Shown: one piece after another, positions 36,794 to 46,788 of the stretch
How positions within the stretch are numbered: position 1 is the first letter of the stretch
How the letters are laid out: every line of letters starts with the position of its first letter
Origin: an uncultured Caulobacterales bacterium
GTDB lineage: Bacteria; Pseudomonadota; Alphaproteobacteria; Caulobacterales; Maricaulaceae
Reading direction: 5' to 3'
Length of the DNA: 54,517 nt
NCBI GenBank assembly: GCA_937923115.1
Contig: CAKZTE010000039.1
Location: 1-54,517, forward strand
The notes under the pieces: generated by a model
What the model saw: the letters and a program-made list of their open reading frames with translations, nothing else
Told to the model about the DNA's origin: nothing
Databases searched by the model: none
Made by a program: the position numbers and the translations under genes

Positions 36794-37966
36794 TTAATTA
36801 TACCCTTTGGGCAATTCAGCCGCTCTAAAGAGGTGCGAGGAAAGAATAAGTCCAAACCCAATCATCACTGTCAAAATGACGGTTCCACCGTAACTAATGA
36901 GCGGTAAAGGCACACCGACAACGGGGATTAGCCCCATGACCATAGCCAGGTTGATAAAGACATAAAGAGTGAACGTGGTCGTCACGCCGAGAATGAGCAA
37001 GCGAGAGAACAGATGTTTTACTTGAAATGAGAGATATAGACAAAATGCAATTAGCACCCCATAAATCAAGATGGTCCCCACGCCGCCTATGAGGCCAAAC
37101 TCTTCGCCAATCACAGTAAAGATAAAATCCGTTGTGTTTTCTGGCACATAGTCGCCCGATCGCTGCGTGCCTTGCATAAACCCTTTGCCCGAAACGCCGC
37201 CGCTTCCCAGCGCAATTTTTGACTGGATAATGTGATAACTTGCGCCCATCGGATCTGCCTCTGGATCCCACAGCGTATTAATCCGTTCGCGTTGGTAGTC
37301 TTTCAATCCAAATTTATAAAACACGGGAATTGCAATAGCGGCTCCGAAGGCTGCGCCAAGCATTACCCGCCAATTGATGCCTGCTAAGAATACGATCGCA
37401 AATCCTGTCAAAACCAATAAAATCGTTGTGCCCAGATCAGGCTGCCTAAAGATAAATTGCATGGGGATACCAATGATAATCAATGCCCCAAATAGGCCCG
37501 AGACGCGCGACACACGCCAGCCTGGCAAATCATGATAATAACGCGCTAGTGCCAGCACAATTGCGAGCTTCATGATCTCAGAGGGCTGCAAACGCGCAAT
37601 GCCAAAATCGAGCCAGCGCTGTGAACCATTCACTTCAATGCCGAAAATATCGACGGCTCCAAGCAATAAAACGGCGACAATATAGATTGGGTAAGCGAGA
37701 AAATACCAAACACGAATATTCACAAGTGCAACCGCCAACATAATACAGCCGCCAAGAATAAGCCGCTGCATATGCTGGAGCGCGCCAGCATTCCAGCGGC
37801 CATCCGTGGCTGCAAATATCATGATAACGCCAATGCCGCCTATCAGAAACACCAAGGCGAATAACAGCCAGTTGACTTCGTAAAGCCGCGCGACAAGTGA
37901 CCCTTGGACGGTGGAGTCAGATGTTGCGAAGCGCGCATAACGCCTTTTATTGGACCGGTCCATCAT
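36794..37966 (-). CDS. rodA: Rod shape-determining peptidoglycan glycosyltransferase RodA
   Basis: 390 residues, SEDS family with about ten membrane segments. Typical motifs are NGSQRWLDFGIARLQPSEIMKLA, FRQPDLGT and PLISYGGT near the end. RodA polymerises glycan strands during side-wall growth and works with PBP2, encoded directly upstream. The start (ATGATG) overlaps the mrdA stop, so synthesis is coupled; the second ATG is equally possible. Last gene of mreB-mreC-mreD-mrdA-rodA. Confidence 0.96.
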   Translation of the reverse strand: MMDRSNKRRYARFATSDSTVQGSLVARLYEVNWLLFALVFLIGGIGVIMIFAATDGRWNAGALQHMQRLILGGCIMLAVALVNIRVWYFLAYPIYIVAVLLLGAVDIFGIEVNGSQRWLDFGIARLQPSEIMKLAIVLALARYYHDLPGWRVSRVSGLFGALIIIGIPMQFIFRQPDLGTTILLVLTGFAIVFLAGINWRVMLGAAFGAAIAIPVFYKFGLKDYQRERINTLWDPEADPMGASYHIIQSKIALGSGGVSGKGFMQGTQRSGDYVPENTTDFIFTVIGEEFGLIGGVGTILIYGVLIAFCLYLSFQVKHLFSRLLILGVTTTFTLYVFINLAMVMGLIPVVGVPLPLISYGGTVILTVMIGFGLILSSHLFRAAELPKGYN

Positions 37967-39831
37967 AGCTGCGTTTTGCCTGCGCCTTGCGTGACCTTGG
38001 CCTGCATGCCATCGCGCTCAAGCACACGCTGTATTAAAGCGCGGGTGATCGTTGCGGCCTTACCTGCACCCGACCCGCCATGCTCAACCAGTGTCGCGAC
38101 GGCAAACCGAGGGGCATCATATGGGGCATACCCCACAAAAAGGGAATGGTCGCGCAGTTCCCATTCAAGCTGTGCATTAGACATGACTCCGCTCAGGCGC
38201 TCCGCTTTGGAAATGCTTCGCACCTGCCCCGTTCCCGTTTTGCCAGCCATGTCGACACCGGGAATTCCGCTGCCATTGGGGCGATAAGCCGTGCCGCCTG
38301 GCTCTTGGGTGACCGACCACATCGACTCGCGAATAAATTGAAGGTGAGACGGATCAATATCAAGCGGCGCAAATCCCGGCAGCTCTTTACCAATAATTAA
38401 ATGCGGAGTCACCGCGCGACGTCCGTTCGCAATCCTTGCCGTCATGACAGCGAGCTGTAGCGGCGTCGCGAGAACAAACCCCTGACCGATACTCGCATTA
38501 TAACTGTCACCTGTTCGCCAGCCATCGCCTAGTCTGCGTTCTTTCCAAGCCCCGTTTGGATTAATCCCTGCGGTCTGTCCTGTAATGCCTACGTCAAACC
38601 GTTGACCAAACCCAAGTTTGTCCGCCATATCATGAATAGGATTAATGCCCATCCGATTTGCCAATTCATAGAAATAGATATCGCAAGAGTTTTTCAAGCC
38701 ATCGCGCATTGTCATGGGACCATGACCACGTCGTCGCCAGCAATGGAAGGTGCGCGAGCCTAGCTTTGTTTTGCCCGTGCAATAGATTTTTTCTCGCGTG
38801 TCTATAATGCCTTCTTTCAGCGCGGCAAGCATAACAACCATCTTAAACGTCGAGGCAGGAGGATAACCGCCTCCAAGCACTTTGTTAAACTGGGGGCGTT
38901 TGTAATCACTGTTCAGCGCAGTCATGTCAGCTTGGGTTAAGCCAGACACAAAAAGATTGCCGTCAAAAGTCGGCATCGATAGCAACGTGCGAAGCTCGCC
39001 CGTCATGACATCGATTACGACGCTAGCGCCGCTTTCCTCTTCAAAAAGTTCAGCGGCATATCGCTGTAAATCTGCGTCAAGGGTAAGGCTAACATCCTCA
39101 CCGGGTGTTGGCGCGTCCTCGGGATCTGGCCATTCGCGAACAATGCGTCCAAAGGCATTGACCTCTACCTTTAGCCGTCCGGCCTTCCCGCGCAGACGTT
39201 CATCCGCAGCGGCTTCTACGCCCGTCTTACCAATCCGAAAAGCAGGTTGACGCAGAAGTGGGTCAGGATCTGCTTCAACATCTTTTGGTCCTGCCGTTCC
39301 AACATAACCCAGCGTATGGGCAAAAATGCCTTTGTTAGGATAGGCCCTGCCCTGCCCGACATCTGGGATGACCCCAGGAAGATCAGGTGAGCGCATATTG
39401 ATGGCCGCAAAGCTATTCCAGTCCAAATGCTCCTCAATTAAAACAGGAATAAAACGCGCCTTGCGGCGAACATCTCTTTTAACACGCTGGCGCGTCCCGT
39501 CTGAGATAGGCACGACTGCATTAAGTTCATCGAGCGCCCTGTCGACATCTTTGACTTGCTCCGGTATTAAGAGGACGCGGTAATCCTGCCGATTGATTGC
39601 GAGCGCCTCACCGTTACGGTCAAGAATGCGTCCCCGCTCGGGCACGATAATGTTAAAGTTAAATCGGTTACGGTCCGACAAAACCGTATAGTCCTCAGCC
39701 TTTGTGACTTGGAGATAGTAAAGGCGAGACGCTAAAATTCCCATCACGCTTATGCCGCCAAATGCCATTAAGGCTGTGCGACGGGTGACCGTTTGCGGGT
39801 CAATGCGTTCCTCATCATCGCGGGGCGTCAT
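37963..39831 (-). CDS. mrdA: Penicillin-binding protein 2 (peptidoglycan D,D-transpeptidase)
   Basis: 622 residues. One membrane anchor at about 19-40, then the PBP dimerisation domain (RGRILDRNGEALA), then the transpeptidase domain. Active-site Ser327 is in STFK, the second motif is SCD (KNSCDIYFYE) and the third is KTGT (AGKTGTGQV). The RRRGHG loop after CW is normal for PBP2. It crosslinks side-wall peptidoglycan with RodA under MreBCD control. It overlaps mreD by four bases and rodA by four bases. Confidence 0.96.
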   Translation of the reverse strand: MTPRDDEERIDPQTVTRRTALMAFGGISVMGILASRLYYLQVTKAEDYTVLSDRNRFNFNIIVPERGRILDRNGEALAINRQDYRVLLIPEQVKDVDRALDELNAVVPISDGTRQRVKRDVRRKARFIPVLIEEHLDWNSFAAINMRSPDLPGVIPDVGQGRAYPNKGIFAHTLGYVGTAGPKDVEADPDPLLRQPAFRIGKTGVEAAADERLRGKAGRLKVEVNAFGRIVREWPDPEDAPTPGEDVSLTLDADLQRYAAELFEEESGASVVIDVMTGELRTLLSMPTFDGNLFVSGLTQADMTALNSDYKRPQFNKVLGGGYPPASTFKMVVMLAALKEGIIDTREKIYCTGKTKLGSRTFHCWRRRGHGPMTMRDGLKNSCDIYFYELANRMGINPIHDMADKLGFGQRFDVGITGQTAGINPNGAWKERRLGDGWRTGDSYNASIGQGFVLATPLQLAVMTARIANGRRAVTPHLIIGKELPGFAPLDIDPSHLQFIRESMWSVTQEPGGTAYRPNGSGIPGVDMAGKTGTGQVRSISKAERLSGVMSNAQLEWELRDHSLFVGYAPYDAPRFAVATLVEHGGSGAGKAATITRALIQRVLERDGMQAKVTQGAGKTQL

Positions 39832-40373
39832 CGTGCTGGACTCTCGTAATAGAAATCGTTTCGATTTCCAAACAAGCGGGCACTATATTCGCGTATAAGA
39901 TAGAACACAGGAAAAACAACGAGCATTATCAAAACCGACAAAGTCAGCGACTTAACATTGACCGAAGAGGCGAGAACAAATTTCGCTAGGGCAATTTGAA
40001 AAGCCCAGACGCAGGCTAAAACGATTGCAGCCCCGACCCATTGCCAGAGTAAAAACTGTGAAGTGTCTCTTAGATCAGGACGGTAAATCAAAAATAAGAC
40101 AAGCCATGTCACCGGCCATAATCCTGTCGGGCCATAAGAAAGATAGTCTTGAAAAAACCCCAGAAGAAATATGCCTAATACGCTCAGAATGGGGTTGGCG
40201 CCAGTTGGCCAAAGGTAGATAGCCAAGGTTGGAAGCATTAAAAATCCAAACTCAAGCCCGTCAAATGTCATGCCTATCTGGGAGATAACACATAACACAG
40301 CCGTTACCACAGTCGCAATAATCGCGTAGCGCCGGGCTCGCGGGGCGGGTGTGTAGTCGTATGAACCAGCCAT
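39828..40373 (-). CDS. mreD: Rod shape-determining protein MreD
   Basis: 181 residues, about five membrane segments, matching MreD length and hydropathy (conserved stretch LSVLGIFLLGFFQDYLSYGPTGLWP). It is an inner-membrane partner of MreC in the elongasome. The ATG directly follows the mreC stop (TAAATG) and the end overlaps mrdA (ATGA). MreD sequences are poorly conserved, so the call depends mostly on operon position and membrane pattern. Confidence 0.9.
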   Translation of the reverse strand: MAGSYDYTPAPRARRYAIIATVVTAVLCVISQIGMTFDGLEFGFLMLPTLAIYLWPTGANPILSVLGIFLLGFFQDYLSYGPTGLWPVTWLVLFLIYRPDLRDTSQFLLWQWVGAAIVLACVWAFQIALAKFVLASSVNVKSLTLSVLIMLVVFPVFYLIREYSARLFGNRNDFYYESPAR

Positions 40374-41354
40374 TTACCCGTCCTCTGTTGGCACAGCGGC
40401 GGGAACCTCTACGCCGCTAGGCGTACCCATTTCATTTTCATCGGCAGTATCTTTATCGGCAATATCCTGCTGGGCAGAGTCTTGTTCAGGTGTTTGAATC
40501 GGCTCGAAAGGATATACCCAAACCCAATCAACCGCTTGCCCAAGCGAACTGAGGACAACGCCGCGCTTGTCAGCGCCGCGCTGCTTCATTACGCCAACTG
40601 GAAGACCGCGCGGCAGGACGCCTTCATCGCCCGAGGTGACAATTACATCCCCATCTTTCCAATCGGCGTCGCGCGCCACGAATAACAGCTTAGGTTCAAC
40701 CGTATTGGTTCCCACCATAATGGCCCGCGCTTCTGAGCGAGGTGACATTACGGCGATACGGGAGTTAATGTCCTCAAGCAGCAGCACACGCGAGGAGCGT
40801 TTCCCAACGGCAACAATATGACCGTAGAGCGCCTGCTCTGTCATGACGGCGTGACCATTGCGCACGCCAGCATTAGTGCCGACGTTGAGCAAAGCCGAAC
40901 GGGCAAAAGGCCCATTGTTCTCGGATACAACCCGGCCCGCGATTTTTTGAGCAGGAATATCCAGCCCAACATCAGCCGAAAGTAGGGTCTCAAACCGTTT
41001 AATCTTCATGGCCAAAGCGTTGGCGCGCATCTCCGCATCCGACAATTGTGAAAGGCGGGCTTTCAGTCTTGCGTTTTCGGCGTAAACATCTGAGCGTGCA
41101 CGACCCTCGCCAATCATTTTCTCCACGCCGCGAAAGGGCATGGTCATGACAGCAAGAGGGACTATGATTTTATCGGCAATACCCATTGATGGGGATTTCG
41201 GGGCCGAGTGCGCGGCAGTTGAAGCAACTGTTTCAACCCCGTTGTCGCCACCGCGGCTAGAGAGCAGAAACAGGAAAGCGATAATGACGAGAAGGCCGCC
41301 AATGATTGGGAAGACAAAACGCCCACGATTGCCCTGTTGGCTATCTCCCAGCAT
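40374..41354 (-). CDS. mreC: Rod shape-determining protein MreC
   Basis: 326 residues. One membrane segment at about 13-31, a coiled coil (about 75-110) and the paired beta-barrel domain with VVSENNGPFARSALLNVGTNAGVRNGHAVM and ITSGDEGVLPRGLPVG. The C-terminal 45 residues are acidic and low-complexity (many Asp/Glu), typical of variable MreC tails. MreC links MreB to PBP2 in the periplasm. It lies 50 bp after mreB. Confidence 0.94.
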   Translation of the reverse strand: MLGDSQQGNRGRFVFPIIGGLLVIIAFLFLLSSRGGDNGVETVASTAAHSAPKSPSMGIADKIIVPLAVMTMPFRGVEKMIGEGRARSDVYAENARLKARLSQLSDAEMRANALAMKIKRFETLLSADVGLDIPAQKIAGRVVSENNGPFARSALLNVGTNAGVRNGHAVMTEQALYGHIVAVGKRSSRVLLLEDINSRIAVMSPRSEARAIMVGTNTVEPKLLFVARDADWKDGDVIVTSGDEGVLPRGLPVGVMKQRGADKRGVVLSSLGQAVDWVWVYPFEPIQTPEQDSAQQDIADKDTADENEMGTPSGVEVPAAVPTEDG

Positions 41355-41404
41355 GAGTGTCCCCGCTCCATTGGACTAAAAGGTTATCAACTTTACAAGT
41401 CTCG

Positions 41405-42454
<1,050 letters not shown>

Positions 42455-42651
42455 CTATTCCAGTTCCAAGTGCGGGTTGCCCAAACCTTGTTCCAGATGT
42501 TGTTACGTGTCGAAATTATTGGCTCTCGTACCCCCGAGTCGCCCCATAGCACTACCAATGCGCAAAATGGCAGAAAATTGCAAGCGACGGGAGAGTTTAA
42601 TTACAGAATTCTCTCATAATAATTAGAAAAGTTTTCTGGAATAACAAATAT

Positions 42652-43353
42652 CTAATCGCGCGCGTTCACATAGGGCTGCAAAAGGCGTCGGGCCAGCAGC
42701 ATAACCCCGACAATCACAAACGCCCCGAGTAAAGCCATCAACATGAACTGCTCTCCCTGAGCGGCCGTTAAAGCGCCTTGCCCCAGCAAAACAACGACAA
42801 GGATTTTTGGAATAATACCCAGCGCCGTACCCGCCGTAAAAGATACAAAGCGAAGCCCCGATACGCCCGCGGCCATGTTCACCAAGACAAATGGTCCCGT
42901 CGGAACAAGGCGCACGGCAAAACTTGTAAGGAACCCATTACGGCGAACAAGGGCGATAATCCGTGCAAGAAATTTACCCGACAAGGCTTCAATACGGGCG
43001 GCGCCAACATAGCGGGCAAGACAGAAATCAAAGCATGCGGAGAACATCGTAGCGACCCACGCGTAAATCCCGCCTGTCTGCGGCCCAAAGGCAAAGACTG
43101 CGGCGCCGATGAGAAGCCATTGCGGCGCGCCGATGAAGGCCGCGCCCGTGAACACAGCAATCGTCAATGGAAGGCCCCACGGCGAGCTTGCAAATGATGC
43201 TAAAGCCTGCATGAGGCCGTCTTGTGAAATCGCAAGATGGCTACGGGCAAAAAATAAAAGAACGGCCACCAAGCCGAACATACCCAAAAGAACACAGGCC
43301 GCCCGCCAAGCCTTGCGGTCCATTTGTGTGAAGAATTTTCGAAATGTTTTCAC
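42652..43353 (-). CDS. TVP38/TMEM64 (VTT domain) membrane protein
   Basis: 233 residues with about six membrane segments. The VTT domain (about 60-190) holds the family's glycine-rich motifs FIGAPQWLLIGAAVFAFG and FAVRLVPTGPFVLVNMAAG. Relatives include DedA and TMEM41B/VMP1 proteins, several of which help lipids flip across membranes; some DedA members translocate undecaprenyl phosphate or phosphatidylethanolamine. By position beside the wall genes, a lipid-carrier role is possible but unproven. It is not coupled to its neighbours. Confidence 0.87.
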   Translation of the reverse strand: MKTFRKFFTQMDRKAWRAACVLLGMFGLVAVLLFFARSHLAISQDGLMQALASFASSPWGLPLTIAVFTGAAFIGAPQWLLIGAAVFAFGPQTGGIYAWVATMFSACFDFCLARYVGAARIEALSGKFLARIIALVRRNGFLTSFAVRLVPTGPFVLVNMAAGVSGLRFVSFTAGTALGIIPKILVVVLLGQGALTAAQGEQFMLMALLGAFVIVGVMLLARRLLQPYVNARD

Positions 43354-43453
43354 GCAGACCTAACTTTGATTGCCCCTAAGACTTCATCTCATCAGCTTGC
43401 CTCTAACATAATTGGCAAATCGGGCACATGACAAATTAACAAGAATGATATTG

Positions 43454-44377
43454 TCAGCGTTGTTGTGATTCTTGGAATTGGCCTAGAAAACGGGCCTTAT
43501 CCGCTTTGTTGGCGATAACGGGCCAATCTGCGGCCTGCCCGCGAAACCATGTCATCTGCCGTTTTGCAAAACGGCGTGTGTCACGCTTCGCCAATTCAAT
43601 ACCTACATCAAGAGCGCACTCCCCCTTTAGATGCGCTATAATTGTCTTCGCGCCAATCGCCCGCATCACAGGGAGGTCTGAGGCGAGACCTCGCGCTGCA
43701 AGCGCCTCAACCTCCAAGATACCACCCTGCTCTACCATAACATCAAAGCGTTGATTAATGCGCTCATAGAGCAATTGACGCGGCGGTAGCAGTACAGATG
43801 CAGTCCAATATCCGCGCGGGATAATAGGGTTTGTCGCGGACTGCCAAACGCTTAGCGGTTTAGCGGTCTCTTGAGCAACGCTGACAATTCGAAGAAGGCG
43901 CTGTGGGTCGTCCCCAAGAACGCGCGCTGTAGCTATTGGGTCAAGCGTAACCGCAAGCTCCCGCAACGCGGCAATTCCATGACGATTGAGATAAAGATTG
44001 GCTGGCCCTGTATCAGCGGGTGGGACCTCGGCCAAACCCTCTATGAGAGCCTTAAAATACAAACCCGTTCCGCCTACGACAATCGGCAGTTTACCGCGCG
44101 CCAGAATATCAAGAATCACCGCGCTAGACTCTTTTAGCCATTGCCCTGCCGAGTAACGGTGGCCGCCGTCAATATGCCCAAACAAGTGATGCGCAATACC
44201 GTCCATGTCATCCTGCGTGGGGCGCGCTGAAATGACTCGTAAATCTCTATAGACCTGTAGCGCGTCTGCATTTATGACCTCGCCACCGGCCTGTTTCGCG
44301 AGCTGCACTGCAAGATCACTTTTACCGCTCGCGGTGGGCCCCGCGAGTAAGACAACGGCTTTCATTTGATGGGGCAT
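43454..44377 (-). CDS. miaA: tRNA dimethylallyltransferase
   Basis: 307 residues from the ATG at 44377; ATGs at 44383 and 44365 are also in frame. The P-loop is GPTASGKSDL, followed by INADALQVYRDL, GGTGLYFKALIEGL and the C-terminal AKRQMTWFRGQ. MiaA adds a dimethylallyl group to A37 of tRNAs that read codons starting with U, which would include the Leu(UAA) tRNA encoded at 48516-48602. The start is head to head with serB within a few bases, so its promoter must lie inside serB. The long open frame upstream of 44383 overlaps serB and is not real coding sequence. Confidence 0.94.
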   Translation of the reverse strand: MPHQMKAVVLLAGPTASGKSDLAVQLAKQAGGEVINADALQVYRDLRVISARPTQDDMDGIAHHLFGHIDGGHRYSAGQWLKESSAVILDILARGKLPIVVGGTGLYFKALIEGLAEVPPADTGPANLYLNRHGIAALRELAVTLDPIATARVLGDDPQRLLRIVSVAQETAKPLSVWQSATNPIIPRGYWTASVLLPPRQLLYERINQRFDVMVEQGGILEVEALAARGLASDLPVMRAIGAKTIIAHLKGECALDVGIELAKRDTRRFAKRQMTWFRGQAADWPVIANKADKARFLGQFQESQQR

Positions 44378-44381
44378 TTTC

Positions 44382-45290
44382 ATGGCTGACCGCATAACAC
44401 CAAAACTCACCTTTGTCCTAGCACAGCCTGATAGAAAGATGTTTGACGCCGCCATGGGCGCAGTTCCTGACGGAAAGTCCGCTGCGCTGCTATCTGAAAA
44501 CAAAGCTTGCGACTTTAAACTCCGCCCCATCGACGCTGTAAACGCGCTGGCCGAAATGCAAGAGACACGCGCGCAGTTCCAAGAAGCGATCAACGGCCTC
44601 GGCGTTAAGGCTGACTTTTGCGTGCAAAATGCCGCTACGGCTCGAAAATCGCTCTTAATCTGCGATATGGATAGCACGCTTATTGGGCAGGAATGCATTG
44701 ACGAATTGGCTGATTTCGCGGGGGTGAAAGACCGCGTTAGCGCCATTACTGAACGGGCTATGCGAGGCGAAATCGGCTTCGAAGGCGCGCTTGAAGAGCG
44801 TGTTGGGCTCCTGAAGGGCCTTGACTTGTCCATATTGCAACGTTGCTTTGAAGACCGTATCACCCTTAATCCCGGCGCGAAAATACTCTGTCAAACAATG
44901 AAACACGGCGGCGCTAAGACAGCAATCGTCTCTGGCGGCTTCACCTTTTTTACCCAGCGCGTTGCTGCGCTTTGCGGGTTTGAAAGCCACCAAGCCAATT
45001 CCTTAATCGAGAAAGACGGTCAGCTGACTGGCGAGGTTGGCTATCCCATATTGGGCCGCGAAGCCAAGTATGACGCGCTTATGAGCCATAGCGGGCAAGC
45101 GCCGCTTGACGCGGTTGCGATTGGCGACGGCGCGAATGACTTGGCAATGATAGAGGCTTCAGGCCTCGGCATCGCCTATTATGCCAAGCCAGCTGTCGCG
45201 GAGGCCGCCCATTGCGCTATTAATCATACAGATTTGACAAGCGCGCTCTACTTCCAAGGCTATAAAGACGCTGATTTCAAGACAGGCTAA
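44382..45290 (+). CDS. serB: Phosphoserine phosphatase
   Basis: 302 residues. HAD-family core: motif I DMDSTLIGQECIDE (Asp95, Asp97), then SGGFTFFT (motif II), and GDGANDLAMI (motif IV). It removes phosphate from phosphoserine in the last step of serine synthesis. The N-terminal 85 residues match the variable ACT-like region of longer SerB proteins. The start has TGGGGC upstream. It is divergent from miaA with an almost zero gap and overlaps the protease gene tail to tail by 14 bases. Confidence 0.95.
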   Translation: MADRITPKLTFVLAQPDRKMFDAAMGAVPDGKSAALLSENKACDFKLRPIDAVNALAEMQETRAQFQEAINGLGVKADFCVQNAATARKSLLICDMDSTLIGQECIDELADFAGVKDRVSAITERAMRGEIGFEGALEERVGLLKGLDLSILQRCFEDRITLNPGAKILCQTMKHGGAKTAIVSGGFTFFTQRVAALCGFESHQANSLIEKDGQLTGEVGYPILGREAKYDALMSHSGQAPLDAVAIGDGANDLAMIEASGLGIAYYAKPAVAEAAHCAINHTDLTSALYFQGYKDADFKTG

Positions 45291-46695
45291 GCGAAAAGAA
45301 CCTATAATTTCCGCGTTGATTGACCAAGATTGCAACAGGTGATTCGCCCGCCTCAAAAGCTGTGACTGCCTCTTTAAATTCATCGGGTGACGTAACGGCT
45401 TCAAAACCAACTTCCTCAATGATGTCGCCGGGCATAATCTTTCCAGAGGCCTCGCTTCGCGCGTTTACGGAGACAACTCGCACGCCTTTTATCTCATCTT
45501 TGATGCGGTGCTTGCGGCGAACGTCTTCAGTTAAAGCCTCAACGGAGATTCCCATTGCAACCGCTTCGATATCACCTTCCACCTCAGCCGTCTTGGTTCC
45601 GTCCACTGCGCGAACTTTTTCCTTTAATTGCTCAATTTTTGCCTCGGCTGTGCGGCGCTTTTTCTTGCGGATGTAGTCAATTTTAACTGTTTCGCCAATT
45701 TTAGATTCTGCAACGAGGCGATAAAGCAGACGATTATTTTCAATGGTCTTGCCGCCAATAGTTAGAAGCAAATCCCCGCGCTTCAGCCCCGCAGCATCTG
45801 CAGGCGAATCCTCAACAACACGGCGCACCAAGGCGCCCGTCGGTTCTTTGAGCCCATAAGACTTAGCCAGATTAGCTGTCACTTCTTGCACATTCACGCC
45901 CAGCGTACCGCGGCGAGTTTCTCCAAACTCTCGGAGCTGCGCAACGACGGATTTGGCAAGGTCAGCGGGCACGGAAAAACTAATGCCGACGCTGCCGCCT
46001 GTTGGCGACAATATGGCGGTGTTCACGCCAACGACCTCGCCAGTCATGTTAAAGAGCGGCCCTCCAGAATTACCCTTATTGATGGCAACATCTGTCTGAA
46101 TGAAATCATCATAACTACCCGCGTTGATATTGCGAGAGCGGGCTGACACAATACCAGCGGCCACCGATCCGTTATAGCCAAATGGGTTGCCAATCGCGAT
46201 AACCCAATCCCCCACGCGGGTTTTCGTGTCATCACCAAAAGGGACAAACGGAATATCCTTGCCCGCATCAATTTTCAGCAGGGCAATATCCGTGGCAGGG
46301 TCGCGCCCTATTAATTTAGCAGAATAATTATCACCATTTGGAAAAGACACTTCGATCAGATCGGCATCTTCAATGACGTGATTATTGGTAACGATATAAC
46401 CTGCCGCATCAATCACAAACCCTGAACCCAGAGATTTGTTAACACGCCCGCCCTCCGCGCTATCACCAAAGAAATCATTATAGCGCTCAAGCGGGGAGCC
46501 CTTTTCAAACTTAAGTCCGCTATCTTCGATTTCTACGGTTTGGGCTGTAGAAATATTGACCACAGCGGGACTGAGGCGTTCAGCCAAATCGGCAAATCCC
46601 GCAGGCGTGCCTCGCGCTTCGGCAGCGGGCGTAATGGCGGTAAAAGAAAGCGCGGAGGCCAAAAGAAGTGCGGAAGCAAAATGTGATATTTTCAT
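45277..46695 (-). CDS. Do-family serine protease (DegP/DegQ-like) with two PDZ domains
   Basis: 472 residues from the ATG at 46695, which gives a signal peptide (about 1-28, cut near AEA/RG). Earlier in-frame starts would add residues before it. The catalytic triad is His106 (TNNHV), Asp136 (ATDIALL) and Ser210 (GNSGGPL). PDZ domains lie at about 265-350 and 375-465. The protein acts in the periplasm on misfolded envelope proteins, as protease or chaperone. The 3' end is antisense to the last 14 bases of serB. Confidence 0.94.
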   Translation of the reverse strand: MKISHFASALLLASALSFTAITPAAEARGTPAGFADLAERLSPAVVNISTAQTVEIEDSGLKFEKGSPLERYNDFFGDSAEGGRVNKSLGSGFVIDAAGYIVTNNHVIEDADLIEVSFPNGDNYSAKLIGRDPATDIALLKIDAGKDIPFVPFGDDTKTRVGDWVIAIGNPFGYNGSVAAGIVSARSRNINAGSYDDFIQTDVAINKGNSGGPLFNMTGEVVGVNTAILSPTGGSVGISFSVPADLAKSVVAQLREFGETRRGTLGVNVQEVTANLAKSYGLKEPTGALVRRVVEDSPADAAGLKRGDLLLTIGGKTIENNRLLYRLVAESKIGETVKIDYIRKKKRRTAEAKIEQLKEKVRAVDGTKTAEVEGDIEAVAMGISVEALTEDVRRKHRIKDEIKGVRVVSVNARSEASGKIMPGDIIEEVGFEAVTSPDEFKEAVTAFEAGESPVAILVNQRGNYRFFSLSLS

Positions 46696-46788
46696 GAGGT
46701 GACAATAGCCTTTCATTACGGAATTTGCCAAGCCGTAAGGTGTGTTAAATTGCATCAATATTTGGTGAGGCTCGCGCGCGTTATCAGC

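Noticed and set aside
44384-44863. N-terminal extension of miaA by about 160 codons
   Set aside because: It lies wholly antisense to serB, has low-complexity Ser/Arg content, and precedes the normal MiaA P-loop start; it is chance openness.
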